Origin: Phalacrocorax aristotelis
Lineage: Eukaryota; Chordata; Aves; Suliformes; Phalacrocoracidae
Assembly: GCF_949628215.1 (NCBI RefSeq)
Contig: NC_134286.1
Coordinates: 620,001-684,000 of the forward strand
Reading direction: 5' to 3'
Length of the DNA: 64,000 bases
Shown: piece by piece, positions 1 through 10,734 of the stretch
Numbering within the stretch: the stretch's first letter is position 1
Layout of the letters: every line of letters starts with the position of its first letter
Notes under the pieces: model-generated
Seen by the model: only the letters and a program-made list of their open reading frames with translations
Databases searched by the model: none
Told to the model about the DNA's origin: nothing
Made by a program: the position numbers and the translations under genes

Positions 1-330
1 TGCAAAATGAGCAATAAATCTTCTGCAGCGCTGACAAATGGCTGTGCCAGCCCGGAGCCGCCCCGGGTGCTGGGAGCTGCCAAGCCGCCAGTGGGATAGC
101 TGCCGTGAGCGCGGGGCGGCCGAGGCCGGGGGCAGTGCCCAGGCTGCGGCTGGGCTCCTCGCAGGCGGCGGCAGCGCTCTGCCTCTGTGCAAGCCCAGCG
201 GGAGAGCAGAGATGGAGGAGGAGGTGCTTCATCGCCTGCGCTCTCCTCTGCAAAGGTGTGCTGGGGCCAGCTGACAATGCACCCATCCTCGTGCACACTG
301 AGCCTGTGCAGCTGGCTTCAGAAGCGTGGC
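1..330. other. GC-rich, CpG-dense segment, no gene supported
   Basis: From about 50 to 240 the sequence is rich in GC and CpG. Several overlapping reading frames are open here, but none has a recognisable domain or convincing splice context. It may be the edge of a CpG island that extends upstream of the window, but this cannot be judged from here. Confidence 0.4.
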
Positions 331-332
331 CA

Positions 333-566
333 TCGGCCCATCCGTAGGAGCCACTGCCAGCTCATCCATAGGATCAGCCATCAGCTCATCCATAGGATCC
401 ACTGTCAGCTCATCCATAGGATCCACTGTCAGCTCATCCATAGGATCAGCCATCAGTTCATCCATATTATCCACTGTCAGCTCACCCGTAGGAGCCACTG
501 TTGGCTCACCCGTAGGAGCCACTGTCAGCTCATCCATAGCATCCACCTTCAATTCATCTATAGGAT
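333..566. repeat. 24-bp minisatellite, about 9.5 copies
   Basis: Direct repeats of a 24-bp unit built around CTCATCCATAGGATC, with variants reading CTCACCCGTAGGAGC. The copies differ by a few substitutions but keep their length. Because 24 is a multiple of three, all frames stay open across the array. On the minus strand it reads as an eight-residue repeat (core PMDELTVD), within an open frame from about 816 down to 229. I treat that as a by-product of the repeat, not as a gene. Confidence 0.9.
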
Positions 567-602
567 TTCCCAACCATACACCAATGTTCTTTCCAGTGGG
601 TT

Positions 603-714
603 GGGGAAAAAGAAGAAGGAGAAGGAGAAGGAGAAAAAGGAAAATGAAAAAAGGGTAAAAATGGTAAAAAGGAAAAAAAAAAAAAACCAGGAAAAAAGGA
701 AGGAAAAGGAGACA
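603..714 (+). repeat. Polypurine (GAA/GGA/A-rich) low-complexity tract
   Basis: Positions 603-644 are 42 consecutive purines, followed by A-rich sequence with only scattered pyrimidines to about 713, including a run of 14 A near 673-686. Mirror-symmetric purine tracts of this kind can form triplex DNA; that property is known for the sequence class and is not shown here. Confidence 0.9.
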
Positions 715-1530
715 CCACCTTCTTTGACCCTTTCTTTTCCCACATGCATGTACCCAAAAGCCAGTCAAGATCTGCAGCAGCAGCAGCAAGGTTGTGGCAG
801 CTGCTGCAGGAGACAAAGGGCCTACTTTGTAAGGGCATCTATGTGAGATTTTTTGTTGGTTTTTTTAAATGCTGGAGGGTTTCAGGAGTTTGCGTTTTGC
901 TGACCAGCCCGAAGAACTGCAGTCCAAAACCCCTGAGGTGTGCTGGGGGTCTTGCCTGCTTTGCTCCGAGGGGTTCTCTCCGCTGAGCACAGGACAGGGC
1001 TCTTGGGCTGTATTTTCCAGACTTCTGAAGGGGAAGTGGGGCTGGATTGGGTTTTTTTCCCAGTCATTCATGCGTGGTGAATCGTTAGCAGCAAACCTTC
1101 AATTCTCCGCCTTCCCTTACAATAACTAAATAAATGCCACATGCAGGCAGTTCCCCACAGCCCGGGCATGACGTGTGTGTTCGTTACAGATTACCTGGTA
1201 GTTCTAAGTCACTGAAAGATGGGGAATGTTGAGGAAACCGATGACGTTTCACCCAATATCAGGAATGTGTTCTGTTATTAGAAAAGGAGAACATTTTTCA
1301 TGGGAAAGGAGTTCCATTTTGGGGTCAGCCTCCCATGCACCCTCTTCCAGGCTGCTGCGGGGTGCCCACAAGTCCCATGCGGAGCCATTTTCGCCTCTTC
1401 TTGCACCCCCCACCAGCTCTCCCTCGTAGGGTCTGGCTGCTTTTCATCCCACAGACAATTTTTCTGGCTGAATTAAAAATCTCCCCCCCAGCCCTTCCTC
1501 CCTCTGCGTACCCCCCTGCACAGCCGGCCC
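715..1530. other. Unassigned stretch with short CAG run
   Basis: Mixed-composition DNA with four tandem CAG triplets at 775-786 and a few T runs (850-870, 1050-1060). The part around 1110-1330 is AT-richer. No coding, RNA or repeat-family signal is recognised. Confidence 0.4.
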
Positions 1531-1617
1531 CCCCACCCGGAGCTGCGGGACGCCGGCGCCCGGCCGGTGAGGGGGAGCCCATCCGCAGGCAGCGGGGCCT
1601 CATCCGGGGCCGGCGGT

Positions 1618-1695
1618 GGGAAAATTAATAATGAAGCCTATTTGTGACTAGCAGCGGAGCTCTGACCTTAGAATAAGGGGATTAGAGGCATTTCC
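1618..1695. promoter_or_regulatory. Candidate regulatory block inside the CpG island
   Basis: A sharply AT-richer island in the CpG-rich segment. It contains AAAATTAATAATGAAG, AATAAGGGGATTAGAGG (a GGATTA word like PITX/OTX-type homeodomain sites) and GACCTTA. The abrupt compositional change suggests selective constraint, which is inferred only. Confidence 0.3.
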
Positions 1696-1814
1696 CGGTG
1701 GACACGGGGGGCCGGGGGCGCTCGGCGGGCGGCACGGCCCTCCCGCTGCTCGGCCCCCCCCCCACCCCCCCGGTGCAGGGGCTGCCTGGCGCGCAGGGGG
1801 GGCGTCGGGTTTAT

Positions 1815-1833
1815 CGCTGTTCGAGGAACAGCG
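1815..1833. other. Perfect 8-bp inverted repeat with 3-nt loop
   Basis: CGCTGTTC at 1815-1822 and GAACAGCG at 1826-1833 are exact reverse complements separated by GAG. No tRNA or known RNA context surrounds it. Confidence 0.6.
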
Positions 1834-2219
1834 GTTTGCTTTGACCGGGGTGTTGGAGGCGCACCGCCCGGCACAGCCCCGCGCCTGCCGGGGGGCAGCG
1901 CCGCCGGGGGGGGGGGGGGGCTTGGCGCCGCAGCGAGAGGAGGGGCTGCAGCCGCGCCCCCCCCCACCCCCCGCCCCGCCGTGAGCGTCCCTTCCCGGCT
2001 CGGAGAGGCCGGGGCGAGGCTCCGTCCGCACGCAGCACCCTCCGGGTGCCCCAGCGCAGGGCCCGCAGCCACCGGCCCGACGGCGCTGCCTGCAGCGCAC
2101 GGAGCACAGCCGGGGGGGCTGCAGCCCCTCCGTCGCCGTGACCTGCAGTCCTGCCTTGTCAGCACCCCTCTCCCCCCGCCCCCGGTACCTCCAGCACGCC
2201 CAGCGCTCAGCCGCGGTAC

Positions 2220-2345
2220 GACACAGTGCTAAAAGGACGTCTGTCGAAATGTGGCTTGGATGGGAAAGGTAAATCCATCTATCAGCGTATCATCAGCCTT
2301 TCCACCCACCTGGCAAGGTCAAAGCTTCACCAACAGCAACGCGTT
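2220..2345. promoter_or_regulatory. Candidate regulatory block
   Basis: An AT-richer stretch at the downstream edge of the CpG island. It holds the related words ATCTATCAGCG and TATCATCAGC, and CAAGGTCAAAG, a nuclear-receptor-type AGGTCA half-site. It has no reading frame of interest. The regulatory reading rests on composition and motifs only. Confidence 0.25.
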
Positions 2346-2754
2346 AGCTTTGCTCGCCTCCCTCTGCCCGGGGACCCCGGGCTCAGAGCCTGCCTCCTGC
2401 AGCGGCTCGGGGTTTTCAAACCTTCACGGCTGTTTTTGCCACCCGATACCTGATTGCTTCTGCAGGCAAGGCAGACGGCAAGTGAAGCCGGAGGATTCCT
2501 TCATTAGACTTCATGCAAAAGCCAAAACCCACGAGGTTTGTCTGGCCGGCTCAGAGGAGCGAACCGTGAGCCGGCTCAGCCCGGCCAGGCCCCTGAGGAG
2601 CCTCGCGGGGGGTTGGGGCAGAGCCCCCGCTTCGCAGCCCCTGTCCCCAGCCAGCCACCGCCGGGAGGTTTGCACAAACCTGCCCCTTCAGCTGCCGACG
2701 TCTCCGGCAGGCTTCGCTCCAAGGCGCGTTGTCCAACACCAGCTCCCGTCATTC
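2346..2754. other. Unassigned GC-rich DNA
   Basis: Open frames exist on both strands but are incompatible with each other and show no domain. Nothing else is visible. Confidence 0.35.
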
Positions 2755-3010
2755 CCCTGCTGTAATTAACTCCAAATAATATACCTAACCCACTCACTCC
2801 CACTTACACCCCTCACACTTCTATCTCTCTGCTTGAAAGGCTTGCTTAGCCACGTGATTGACATCTAACAAGACAACTGTGGAAACAAAGCCATCAATTG
2901 ACACATACAGTTTTTAACTGCAGATTGGTATTTGCAGCACTAAAGTGATGTCTCATTACGCTGCTGTAGTGATCTTGTTAAACGCCAATTTAAACCCTGA
3001 TCACAAAAGA
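2755..3010. promoter_or_regulatory. Candidate developmental enhancer-like block
   Basis: A 250-bp AT-richer island with closely packed binding-site-like words: TAATTA (2763-2768), an E-box CACGTG (2851-2856) overlapping TGATTGACAT (2855-2864, like a PBX/MEIS composite site), AACAAAG (2884-2890, SOX/TCF-like), ATCAATTGACA (2893-2903), and further CAATTT and TTGCAG words. It carries little low-complexity sequence and no repeat family that I recognise. This is the composition expected of a conserved non-coding element, but conservation is not shown. Confidence 0.4.
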
Positions 3011-3299
3011 GTGGAGCGCGAGATTCCAGCCCGAGGACTGATACGTTGCAGGAAGGAGAAATCTGCAGTCTGCCCTCTAGGCCTTCACTGCCGTGCCATG
3101 GAGGGGAATGAAAAAGGCCTTTTTATCTTCTCACCTACCCTCCATGGGCCGACACAGGCCTGTGCATTAACCACCAGGGCTCCCTCCCTAAATTTATATG
3201 GCTCAGGGTTTCCAGCAGCCCCTTAGGACACTGTTCTGAAGTCTATGGAGTTGATCCACTCTATGAAGCTTCCCTGGGAGTCAGCCTAAATACTTCATT

Positions 3300-3375
3300 T
3301 CCTCCCCCTTTGTCCTAATTAGAGCTAGCAGAATAACGAGAACATTATTTACAAATTATTCAAAGCTAAGATTTG
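3300..3375. promoter_or_regulatory. Short AT-rich homeodomain-motif island
   Basis: Contains the palindromic homeodomain site CTAATTAG (3315-3322), followed by GCTAGC, AATAACGAGAAC and ACAAATTATTCAAAG. The flanks are GC-richer and unremarkable. Inference only. Confidence 0.3.
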
Positions 3376-3889
3376 CACACAGATATTCCATGCGGATGGA
3401 GCGTGTTTGCAGGGAGCACGTGTGCGCCACGCACGATGTATGTGACACTGACATCGGTGCATTATGCAGCTGGCCCTGTCCAAGCTCCCTCCCCGCAGAC
3501 CCTCCCAAACCGTTAGGTCCTTACACCCTTCGACAAAGCCTCCAGAGGTGCCCGTCGCATGTTGGCTTGCGTGCCGTGCCCCCGCGGGGCTGAGGCTCCA
3601 GGGTACGAGCCCAGCCGGCCGCGGGGCACGCGCGCCCCCGTCCCACGCACAAAGCACGGGTCTCGTCGGGAGCTGCTCTGCCCTGGCGTGTGTCTGCAGC
3701 CGTGTCCCCCCCGCCCCCAGTCCTCCGCTGCTCACCCCAGCCGTGCCCCCGGCAGGGGAAGGGTCCCTGCCTGCCTGGTAATCTTGTCCCTGTCGTGGAA
3801 AAATGCCTTCAGAAGAGGACCAAGCAGGATATGAACGCATTGCAATCCACCATGTGCTGCCCTTGAGTGGAGGGGGTCTGTGGAGACTT
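3376..3889. other. Unassigned GC-rich DNA
   Basis: A long minus-strand frame (3999 down to 3349) and several plus-strand frames overlap here without domain similarity. No RNA gene or repeat is recognised. Confidence 0.35.
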
Positions 3890-4060
3890 TGGTTATAAGC
3901 CCCTCTTTCAAAGGGTTTTATTACATACTTAGTCATAAAACTTTGCCTGGGGCTGACTTGGCAAACGAGGCCTCGGCCCGGAAGCCAAAACCTTTTCATT
4001 TTTTAATAACATTTCATGAAAACCCATTTGGCCCTTTGTAACTCGGACAGGTGGGAAAAC
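3890..4060. promoter_or_regulatory. Candidate regulatory block
   Basis: An AT-richer island with TTTTATTAC (3916-3924) and an AP-1-like TTAGTCAT (3929-3936) leading into CATAAAAC (CDX/posterior-HOX-like). Further on are TTTTTTAATAAC and ATTTCATGAAAA. Flanked by GC-rich DNA. The function is inferred from motifs only. Confidence 0.3.
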
Positions 4061-5079
4061 AATAGAGCTTTCTCTTTCCATCCCCTCTCGCCGGCCGGGC
4101 TGCTCGCCCAGCGGGCCGCGGGCCACTCCGCGTGCGCAGGGATCCCCAGGGCGGCCGCAGGCGATGATGTTACCGTGCTGGCTCGTGACAAGGACCCTTC
4201 TGGCACATCCGCCCCCTCACCCCAGTTACTAAGGAGTGTGTGAGAGCTGAGCACCACGTCCCAGTCCCCATGTCAGTCTGCTGGGAGGTTGGGGTTTATT
4301 TATTCGACCCCAGAGCAGCGTGCACGGGGCAGGATGGCTGTTGCCAGCCCACGCTGCCCAGGTGCTTCCCACCCCACCCCTCTGCAGGACCGGGGCTCCT
4401 GGCGCCTACAGCACCCCAAACCCCGTGTCTGCGCTGCCCCGTGCTTGGCCCCTGGCCAGGCACCCACATCTACCCACATTTCCCCCCAAGCCGTGGGGTA
4501 GACAGTCACGGTACCCACCACCCTAGAGCCACCACCGCTAATGCCTGGGGTGCCACCAGCCCAGTCAGGAGCCTGTTCTAGGGAAAGAGGTAAAACCTGA
4601 GCCCCCGCCTATCGCACCTTCCCCTCCCTTGACAGAATGTCCCATCTGGGACAGGGTCAGCCGCTCCGAAAAGCTGTCACAGGGGTGAGTGGCTCTCTTG
4701 GCACAGGGAAAGCCAAGCTGTTTGCTGGAGCAACCATGCAACCAACGCTTGCCCTTCGACGAGCTTTTGTTCGGTCCTCGCCCTCCCATATCCTCCTTTC
4801 CCTTCCCTCCTGCCCCAAATCCGCCGTCAGCCAGCTCCTGGACGTGGGCAGGGTGCCTGGGCTGTGCTCATCACCACCCTGCCCCTGCCTGGGCTGCACC
4901 ACAGGCTGCAAGTCACCAAATCCGTGCCCCCCCCGACACCTCCTGCCTGGGCGCGGAGCCCCCCGCTCCCCCCGCCGGCTGGGTCACCCGAGGATTGCGC
5001 TGCCCCGGGGAGGCAATGGAGGGAGAGACCTGCAGCTGCCGGCAGGCCGGCATAAAGTTCAAAGACGTGCTAGATGGGT
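4061..5079. other. Unassigned GC-rich DNA
   Basis: C-rich and CpG-containing DNA with several mutually incompatible open frames. No exon, RNA gene or transposable element is recognised. Confidence 0.35.
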
Positions 5080-5165
5080 CTCTTGGCATCAGGCTCTATT
5101 TTTACAGCTTGTACGTTAATGCTACCAAAGTTTAAACAATTGCAAGAGACCAGCAGCTTTGAAGG
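5080..5165. promoter_or_regulatory. Short AT-rich island
   Basis: Contains CTATTTTTACAG, ACGTTAATGC and GTTTAAACAATTGC. The last joins a GTTTAAAC palindrome to a CAATTG core. Candidate constrained element, by composition only. Confidence 0.25.
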
Positions 5166-5629
5166 GAAAGAACATGTCGGGTTTAGTGCAGCCAGTGTGT
5201 CCTGAGCCCCGTGCGGGGGGATTTCCCGACAGCCCCAGCACTCAGACTCACGGCAGGGGGTATGGCGGGGTCCCTTGCTGCCCAGGGAGACCCCGCAAAG
5301 ACAGAGCGGGTGGGCACGGCGTGGGGACCAGGGGACAGCCAGTGTGACCAGGCATGGAGGGAAAAGGGCTGCAGCAGCCGCATGAGCTGAGCGGTACGCG
5401 TGCGCCCGGGGCGGAGGGGCTAGGAGGGTGCGGGGGTACCTGGGTGCCCTGTGCGCGGGTCGGGGCCGCAGGCGGGAGGCACTGAGGCAGGCAAAGCTGC
5501 AGCCCCGTGCTGGAGGAGCAGACAGTGACCCTGACGGGCAGAGGGGATGAGCCCCCGTCTCCCGCTGGCAGCCCGCTCTGCTCTCCTTCAGTGCTTGCAG
5601 AACGCCGTCGCTCGAGCAGCACTCCTTAG
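5166..5629. other. Unassigned GC-rich DNA
   Basis: G-rich stretch with no recognised feature. Confidence 0.3.
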
Positions 5630-5830
5630 AGGGCTTCAGGGGCAGTTTAATACCAGATCTGTGTTTGAAAGCTTGGAGTTATGAGTCTGTCAGCATTTCC
5701 ATTACAGAGCCAGATTAATTTGGGGGGTACGGGGTAGGGTTAGGAGTTGTCATTCCAGATGTGAATTTTTGTTTTAATTCCTCTTAAAAAAAAAATATTT
5801 AAATCCTTTAACTTTGTGTTTTCCCTTTCA
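5630..5830. promoter_or_regulatory. Candidate regulatory block
   Basis: AT-richer island with TTTAATACCAG, GTTATGAGTCTGTCAGC, CAGATTAATTTGG and an A/T run at 5785-5805. Composition contrasts with both flanks. Inferred only. Confidence 0.25.
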
Positions 5831-7299
5831 AAGGAAAGAAAATCTGTGCCGTCTGGGTCTGTTTTGTTTTTGCTACAGAGCTCCAAATGCTGTTTGCCAG
5901 GTTCATGGCCATAAGTGCTTTCATTTCGACTGGGTTCGCGCTCTGTCCTTCTTTATGGGATTACCCCAATTTCAGCCTGAGGATCCCAACCAGCATGCCA
6001 GGGGACCTGCCTGAGGAGAGCCCAGGCTCGCGGGAAGGAGCTGCTCAGGCCTCCCGCTGCCGGTGGCAGAGGTGCGATGCTGCAGCAGAGCAGTGGGCAC
6101 CTTTGCCCGGAGAGTAACCTGCGGCAGAGCGATGTCAGGCCTGGGGACCCCCGCCAGCGCCTCGGCCCCCCTGCGCGCAGCAGAGCGGGGTCAGCGTCGC
6201 AGTGTCCAGTATCGGGTGCCTCCGCAAGAGCAAGTCCCACATCAGAGACTCAGGCCCTTGCTGAGCGGCGCTGTGCCGGCACCCCTGGCTCCCCAGCCCC
6301 GCCAGGCACCAGGGACGGGGGCAGGAGGCAGCGACAGCCACGTGGTCGAGGCAAAACTAAGCAAAGTAAAACTTTGTGCTAGGGGAATGTTGAAATCAGC
6401 TACCTCACCAATGCTTTAGCACGTCTGAAAAGAAAATTTCCAGCACAACCTATTCAAGATAAAAACGGAAGCCGAAATAAGGGAATTTCCCCCCACCAGG
6501 GAAATGCTGGTTTCTCCCTCTGCACACCCAGAGCATCTGCGCCTCCTCTCCAGGGGCGGCGGGTGCTCCTGCCGCCCCTGCAAACTGCTAGTTCCCCAGC
6601 GACTTCTGCCGTGGCCCCATCTCGCTCACACACCGAGTTCCTCCTGTTAATTCTGTCCCATACAGGAAGCATTTTCTATTAGCACTTTTGTCTTTCACCC
6701 TCCTAAATGCTCCCCGGGCACCTTTCCCTTGTTCTCACATCACAAGAGAAGATAGGGACTGATACACCTAATTTAAATACTGATATTTGCTGAAGCACCC
6801 TGGATGCGGTGTATCTGTGCCGTGCTCCCCATATGGAGCACGCCGCAGGGGCTCAGAACCAGCCCCTGGGGAACGGGGCTTGTCGGGCGAAAAGCAGAAC
6901 TCGGGAGGGCAGCTCAGCTCCCGCCCAAGCGCAGGGAAGGGGCAGTTCAAGAAGATAAACATTTTCCTGAAAACCAGAGGAAATTCCCCAGCTGCCCTGT
7001 CCCGCTGTGTGCGGTATCACCACCCAAGCTCAGTGCTGGAGGCCTCACGGCACGGTTACTCAAGTAAACTTGTCCCTTTACTGGTTTTGCTGGGAAAAAC
7101 ACCGTCCCGAGGAAGGGAAGGGACTGGGTGGCACCTGGCAAGGTCCTTCCTATCCCCGTTCCTCCTCCCCGCGACGTGCCCCTCCCCTGGGGACTCCTCG
7201 GTGCGCTGCCACGAGCAGCCTGCGAGCGCAGATAGCATCCTTCTGCTTTCCCATTAGCCTCCCCGTAAGAGATGCAGGTAAAATCGCATTTCCATCCCG
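5831..7299. other. Unassigned DNA
   Basis: Mostly GC-rich with a moderately AT-rich patch around 6400-6480 and 6690-6790. Open frames on both strands show no recognised domain. No repeats longer than simple runs are seen. Confidence 0.35.
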
Positions 7300-7965
7300 C
7301 CCGCTGCTCTTAAGCACATCCAATTTATTAACCACCGTCCTGTTACTTTAGTGGGAGGGCTTGTTAGTTTTCACGATTTGATCATTACAAGGACCTTAAC
7401 GTTCGATGAGAGCAGTGTGCTAGAGAGATGAGAGCATGTTTACTCTGACAACAAAGCAAAGGCAGAGCTTGCTGCACTCCCAGGAAGAGGGGTCCAAGCC
7501 CCACGGTGGGTGGGTTTGCTCCACGCTGCTCCATTCTCCGTGGCTTTCGTGCACGGCCGATCCCGCCACGTGCTGGAGCGCGACTCGGAGAAAGGCTCCC
7601 CAGCTGCCATCCCTCCCCACCGCTGCGGCTTTGAAAGATAATTAAGAGGTGGTGGACTCAGGATACAAGAAATGGGCACAGAGCTCTGCAAAGATAAAAA
7701 CAAAAGCACCAGGATTTGCTGCAGCTGCTTGGTGAGAGGTGAGATGCGGAGGGGGTTGTGCAATGGCAAATTTCCTTTTATTGCCATCTTTTCACTTGAA
7801 AATCTGCCTGGCAGCTTTTCAGCTCTTTGCAGAGAGACCGTTGTTGTTGCTACCGCCACCGCCGTTGTCGCTGCCAGGAAAAGACTTGCAAATAATCTTC
7901 CCATTAAAGCTGACTTGGTATCAAACTTGGTATCAGCATTTTTCAGTGCGGGCTTGTGCGGGGGC
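7300..7965. promoter_or_regulatory. AT-richer interval with possible regulatory blocks
   Basis: Two AT-richer parts, 7310-7440 (ATTTATTAACC, TTTGATCATTAC) and 7640-7960, with GC-rich DNA between. The second carries a GTTGTTGTTGC/CCGCCACCGCCG stretch (about 7840-7870) and the direct duplication of TTGGTATCA at 7915-7923 and 7927-7935. No gene supported. Confidence 0.25.
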
Positions 7966-9130
7966 TGAAGGAGCTGGGCATCAGGCGTCGAGTGGCTGCA
8001 TCTGTGCCTCACAGACGGGCATTGTCGGCGCTGCCCAGGCTGGCAGGGATGCCAGGGAGCTGGCAGACGAGCCCGACGCCAGCCCTCCCGCCAGCCCTCG
8101 CTTTCCTTGTCCCGTTCTCCCGCTGATCGAGCCCTTCTTGAGACCTCGGAAACGTTAAGCTGCGCCCTCCCCAGGAGGGAGGGTGGGTGAGGCTGGCCTC
8201 GCCCCGCCGAGCCCTCGCCGAGTGCCCTCTGCAGGCCCGGTGGCTTCCCCCGGTGTGGGGCAGGCGGGTCTCTTTTACTGGGGCTCCCTCATGCAGGTCC
8301 CAGTGATGGGTATTTTCCTGATCATTACCTAAGCAAAGGCTGAGCTCCGATTCCTGGAGCTTCTCTGCAACTGAGCTTGTTTCCTTCGCGCACCGGCGTG
8401 TCCCAGCACCACGCTCCCGCCCCGGTCCAAGCCGTCCTTCGCCTCCTGCCACAGACTGAGCTTTTCTTCCCTCTTGCAGCCTTCGGCAGAGGCAATGCAG
8501 CACACAGAGTGCATCCCGGGTGAGGCCCTTGGGCTGCGCTGGGCAAATTTACCTCTCTGGCAGCTGTTGGGGGGGAGGCAGGGGAATTCCTTCCCTGCCG
8601 GCAGAGTCTCACATCCCGGCTCTGCAAACCAGACACGGCTTTGCCTCGTCTTTAACCTGCCAGGGTGGATAGAGGAGTCCATAGGCAAGTCAGAGCTGGA
8701 AAGCTAAGGCATCCCAAGGGAGGCAAAAACAGCCAGAGACAATAGCAACCGAGACTAGGAAGGAAGAGAAAAGAGGTGTGGGTAGCACAGGTAGAGCTGT
8801 ATCTGCTGGATGATAAAGGGCTGGGTGGGGAATGGCTGAGCTTCCCCGGGGTGGGCGAGCCAAAGGGTCCTGTCCTGCCCTGTCCCTGGCTGCCCTCTGA
8901 CTGCCAGGCCGGCAGCAGCAGGGAGCAGTCAGATAAAACAGAGAGCTCCCCCTGCCCTGGATAAAAGTGTGCCTAGCAGCAATTAAAATTATTTTTTTTT
9001 AACTGTAAAGGAGACCGCTGGAGAGGCCTGGACGTCCCAGCAGCCTCCCCCACCGGGTTGTCCTTCTGCAAGCACTGCCCGCATGGGGCAGGGCGTGAGA
9101 GTGGCTGCCAGCGGTCCCTAGGACTTCCCC
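7966..9130. other. Unassigned DNA
   Basis: GC-rich with a T run at 8990-9000. The minus-strand frames at 8009-8503 and 8325-8688 are unsupported. Nothing else is recognised. Confidence 0.35.
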
Positions 9131-9134
9131 ATCC

Positions 9135-9520
9135 ATAGGGGCCTGTTTTATAAATAGATACAAAAGCACATTAATACAAAGGCACTAATAGGCTTGTAAC
9201 CATGTAGGTAGCTATCTGCATCCCTAAAAACTGCTGTGTAATAATGCCAAGCCATAACCTACCTGGTCACATCCATCCCACGAGAGGTTTCTGTGCTTGT
9301 GGGGACCGTGGGGATCCTCCCCCGTGCCCAGCAAAGCCTCCAGGCCACCAGCCCCTCGCATCCCGCCCACGCTGCTGCCCAGTTCGCATCTGACACAACC
9401 AATTGACTTTCCTGCCGAGGGAATTCATGCTTGCTTATTAGCAGCAATAGATTAATTTCTGACATAAAGAGAAACTGCAGGAAAAACATGATTAAAGAAT
9501 CAGAGTATGATCAAGGGAAA
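9135..9520. promoter_or_regulatory. Candidate regulatory blocks (two islands)
   Basis: 9135-9260 has TTTTATAAATAG, CATTAATAC, CACTAATAGG and GTGTAATAATGCC. 9385-9520 has CAATTG (9400-9405), AATTCATGC, TTATTAGCAGC, AGATTAATTTC and ATGATTAAAG. The islands are separated by a GC-rich stretch. They are motif-dense and non-repetitive; a conserved-element origin is inferred. Confidence 0.3.
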
Positions 9521-10730
9521 GGAAGCCATCTCCAAACACGGGGTATCTTTGGCAGGGACCTGACACTGCCCCTCACCCCGAAGGCTGCGCCTTTGCCTCT
9601 ATTTACTGAAGGTCCCAGGAGCACCGGCGACTGCTGATGGATGGGGAGCGGCCGGAGGGCAGGGAGGGAGACGAGAGCTCACCCTGCCGCCGAGCCCAGA
9701 CTGGGGCAGGACTGCAAAAGCAATTCACAGGGCGATTTCCACAACTTTTTAAAAATAATTCCTTTAGTCTCCGTTACTCTATACAGTCCAGGAGCCTAAC
9801 CACAGGAATGGAACTGCCCCGGTAGCCACCCTCCCTAAGCACCACGCTGTCCAGCCAGCGCTGGCACGACGTGGTTATAGCTAATGCCACGGTCGATACA
9901 TGCCTGGAAGAGAGATTTAGCGGAGAAGGGCGGACAGATCTCAGGATTAGCCCAGGGAGTGCAGGGGGGAGAGCACTGTGAGGCCTGGGGCAAAGGGTGT
10001 TTGCTCTTCACTGTGAAAATTAATACCTGGGCTCTATGGAAGAGCAGGGATGGGGGCAGGCAGTCCCCTCGCTTCTGGGGCCAGCCACCAAAGCGGGTGA
10101 AGATTTGGCTGGGCACTGAGGGCTGCCAGGGCTTCGCTGTCCTCCGTCACCCCCCAGGACAAAGGCACAGACCCACACGGGATTTGGCGTTGGGAAGCCC
10201 GGCTGGAAGGTGGTGCCGGGCACAGGGACAGCCGGCCGCGCCGGGGCTGCACCCCCCTGGCATGAGCAAGGCGCCAGCCTGGGCACGGGCTTTGTCAGGT
10301 TTTACAGCCCTTTTTTTCCAGGGAAATACCGCAGGGGGCCGGAGCAACAAGGGGACACCCTGTGCGCTGCCACAGCACCCAGCGTTCAGTGCAAGGGCTG
10401 TGGGTCTCGGGAGGAAGGCGATGGGGCGGTGGGCAGGCAGGGAGAGGGGCGGCCAGGCACGATCCAGCAAGGCTCAGAGGCAGCTCCTGTACACCAGAGC
10501 TCTTAATCCCAGCTTTACAGAGCTAAGCTTATGCTTGGGGGTGTCAGAGCCCTAGATAGAAAATGAAATTTCCGACTCCTGCCACATAATTTTTCCACAT
10601 CTTTTGTGCATTTTCCCATCTCTTCTCTCCTTTTTTTTCTGCTGCTTTTCCCTGCTGGCCAGCCCAGAGTGTGGGGAACAGATGTAGGTGGGAAAGGGTA
10701 AAGGGGAGGGGGCTTCTGTGTGCAGATGAA
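9521..10730. other. Unassigned DNA
   Basis: Long plus-strand frame at 9884-10555 overlaps several minus-strand frames of similar quality, so no coding call is made. GC-rich with ordinary short runs. Confidence 0.35.
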
Positions 10731-10734
10731 ATTA

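Larger units (their letters stand above)
1530..2220. promoter_or_regulatory. CpG-island-like segment with long G and C runs
   Basis: CpG dinucleotides and GC content are high throughout. The segment contains a 15-nt G run (1906-1920), C runs around 1754-1771 and 1957-1977, and many GGC/GCC clusters. No first exon, TATA box or splice donor could be tied to it, so whether it is a promoter or an orphan CpG island is open. It encloses an AT-richer block at 1618-1695 and a short perfect hairpin at 1815-1833. Confidence 0.55.

Noticed and set aside
229-816. Minus-strand frame with hydrophobic N-terminus and octapeptide repeat
   Set aside because: The hydrophobic run is the complement of the purine tract and the repeat is the 24-bp minisatellite; no promoter or splice context.
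1815-1833. tRNA T-arm (GTTCGA word)
   Set aside because: No cloverleaf, no acceptor stem and no B-box in the surrounding sequence; it is only a short hairpin.
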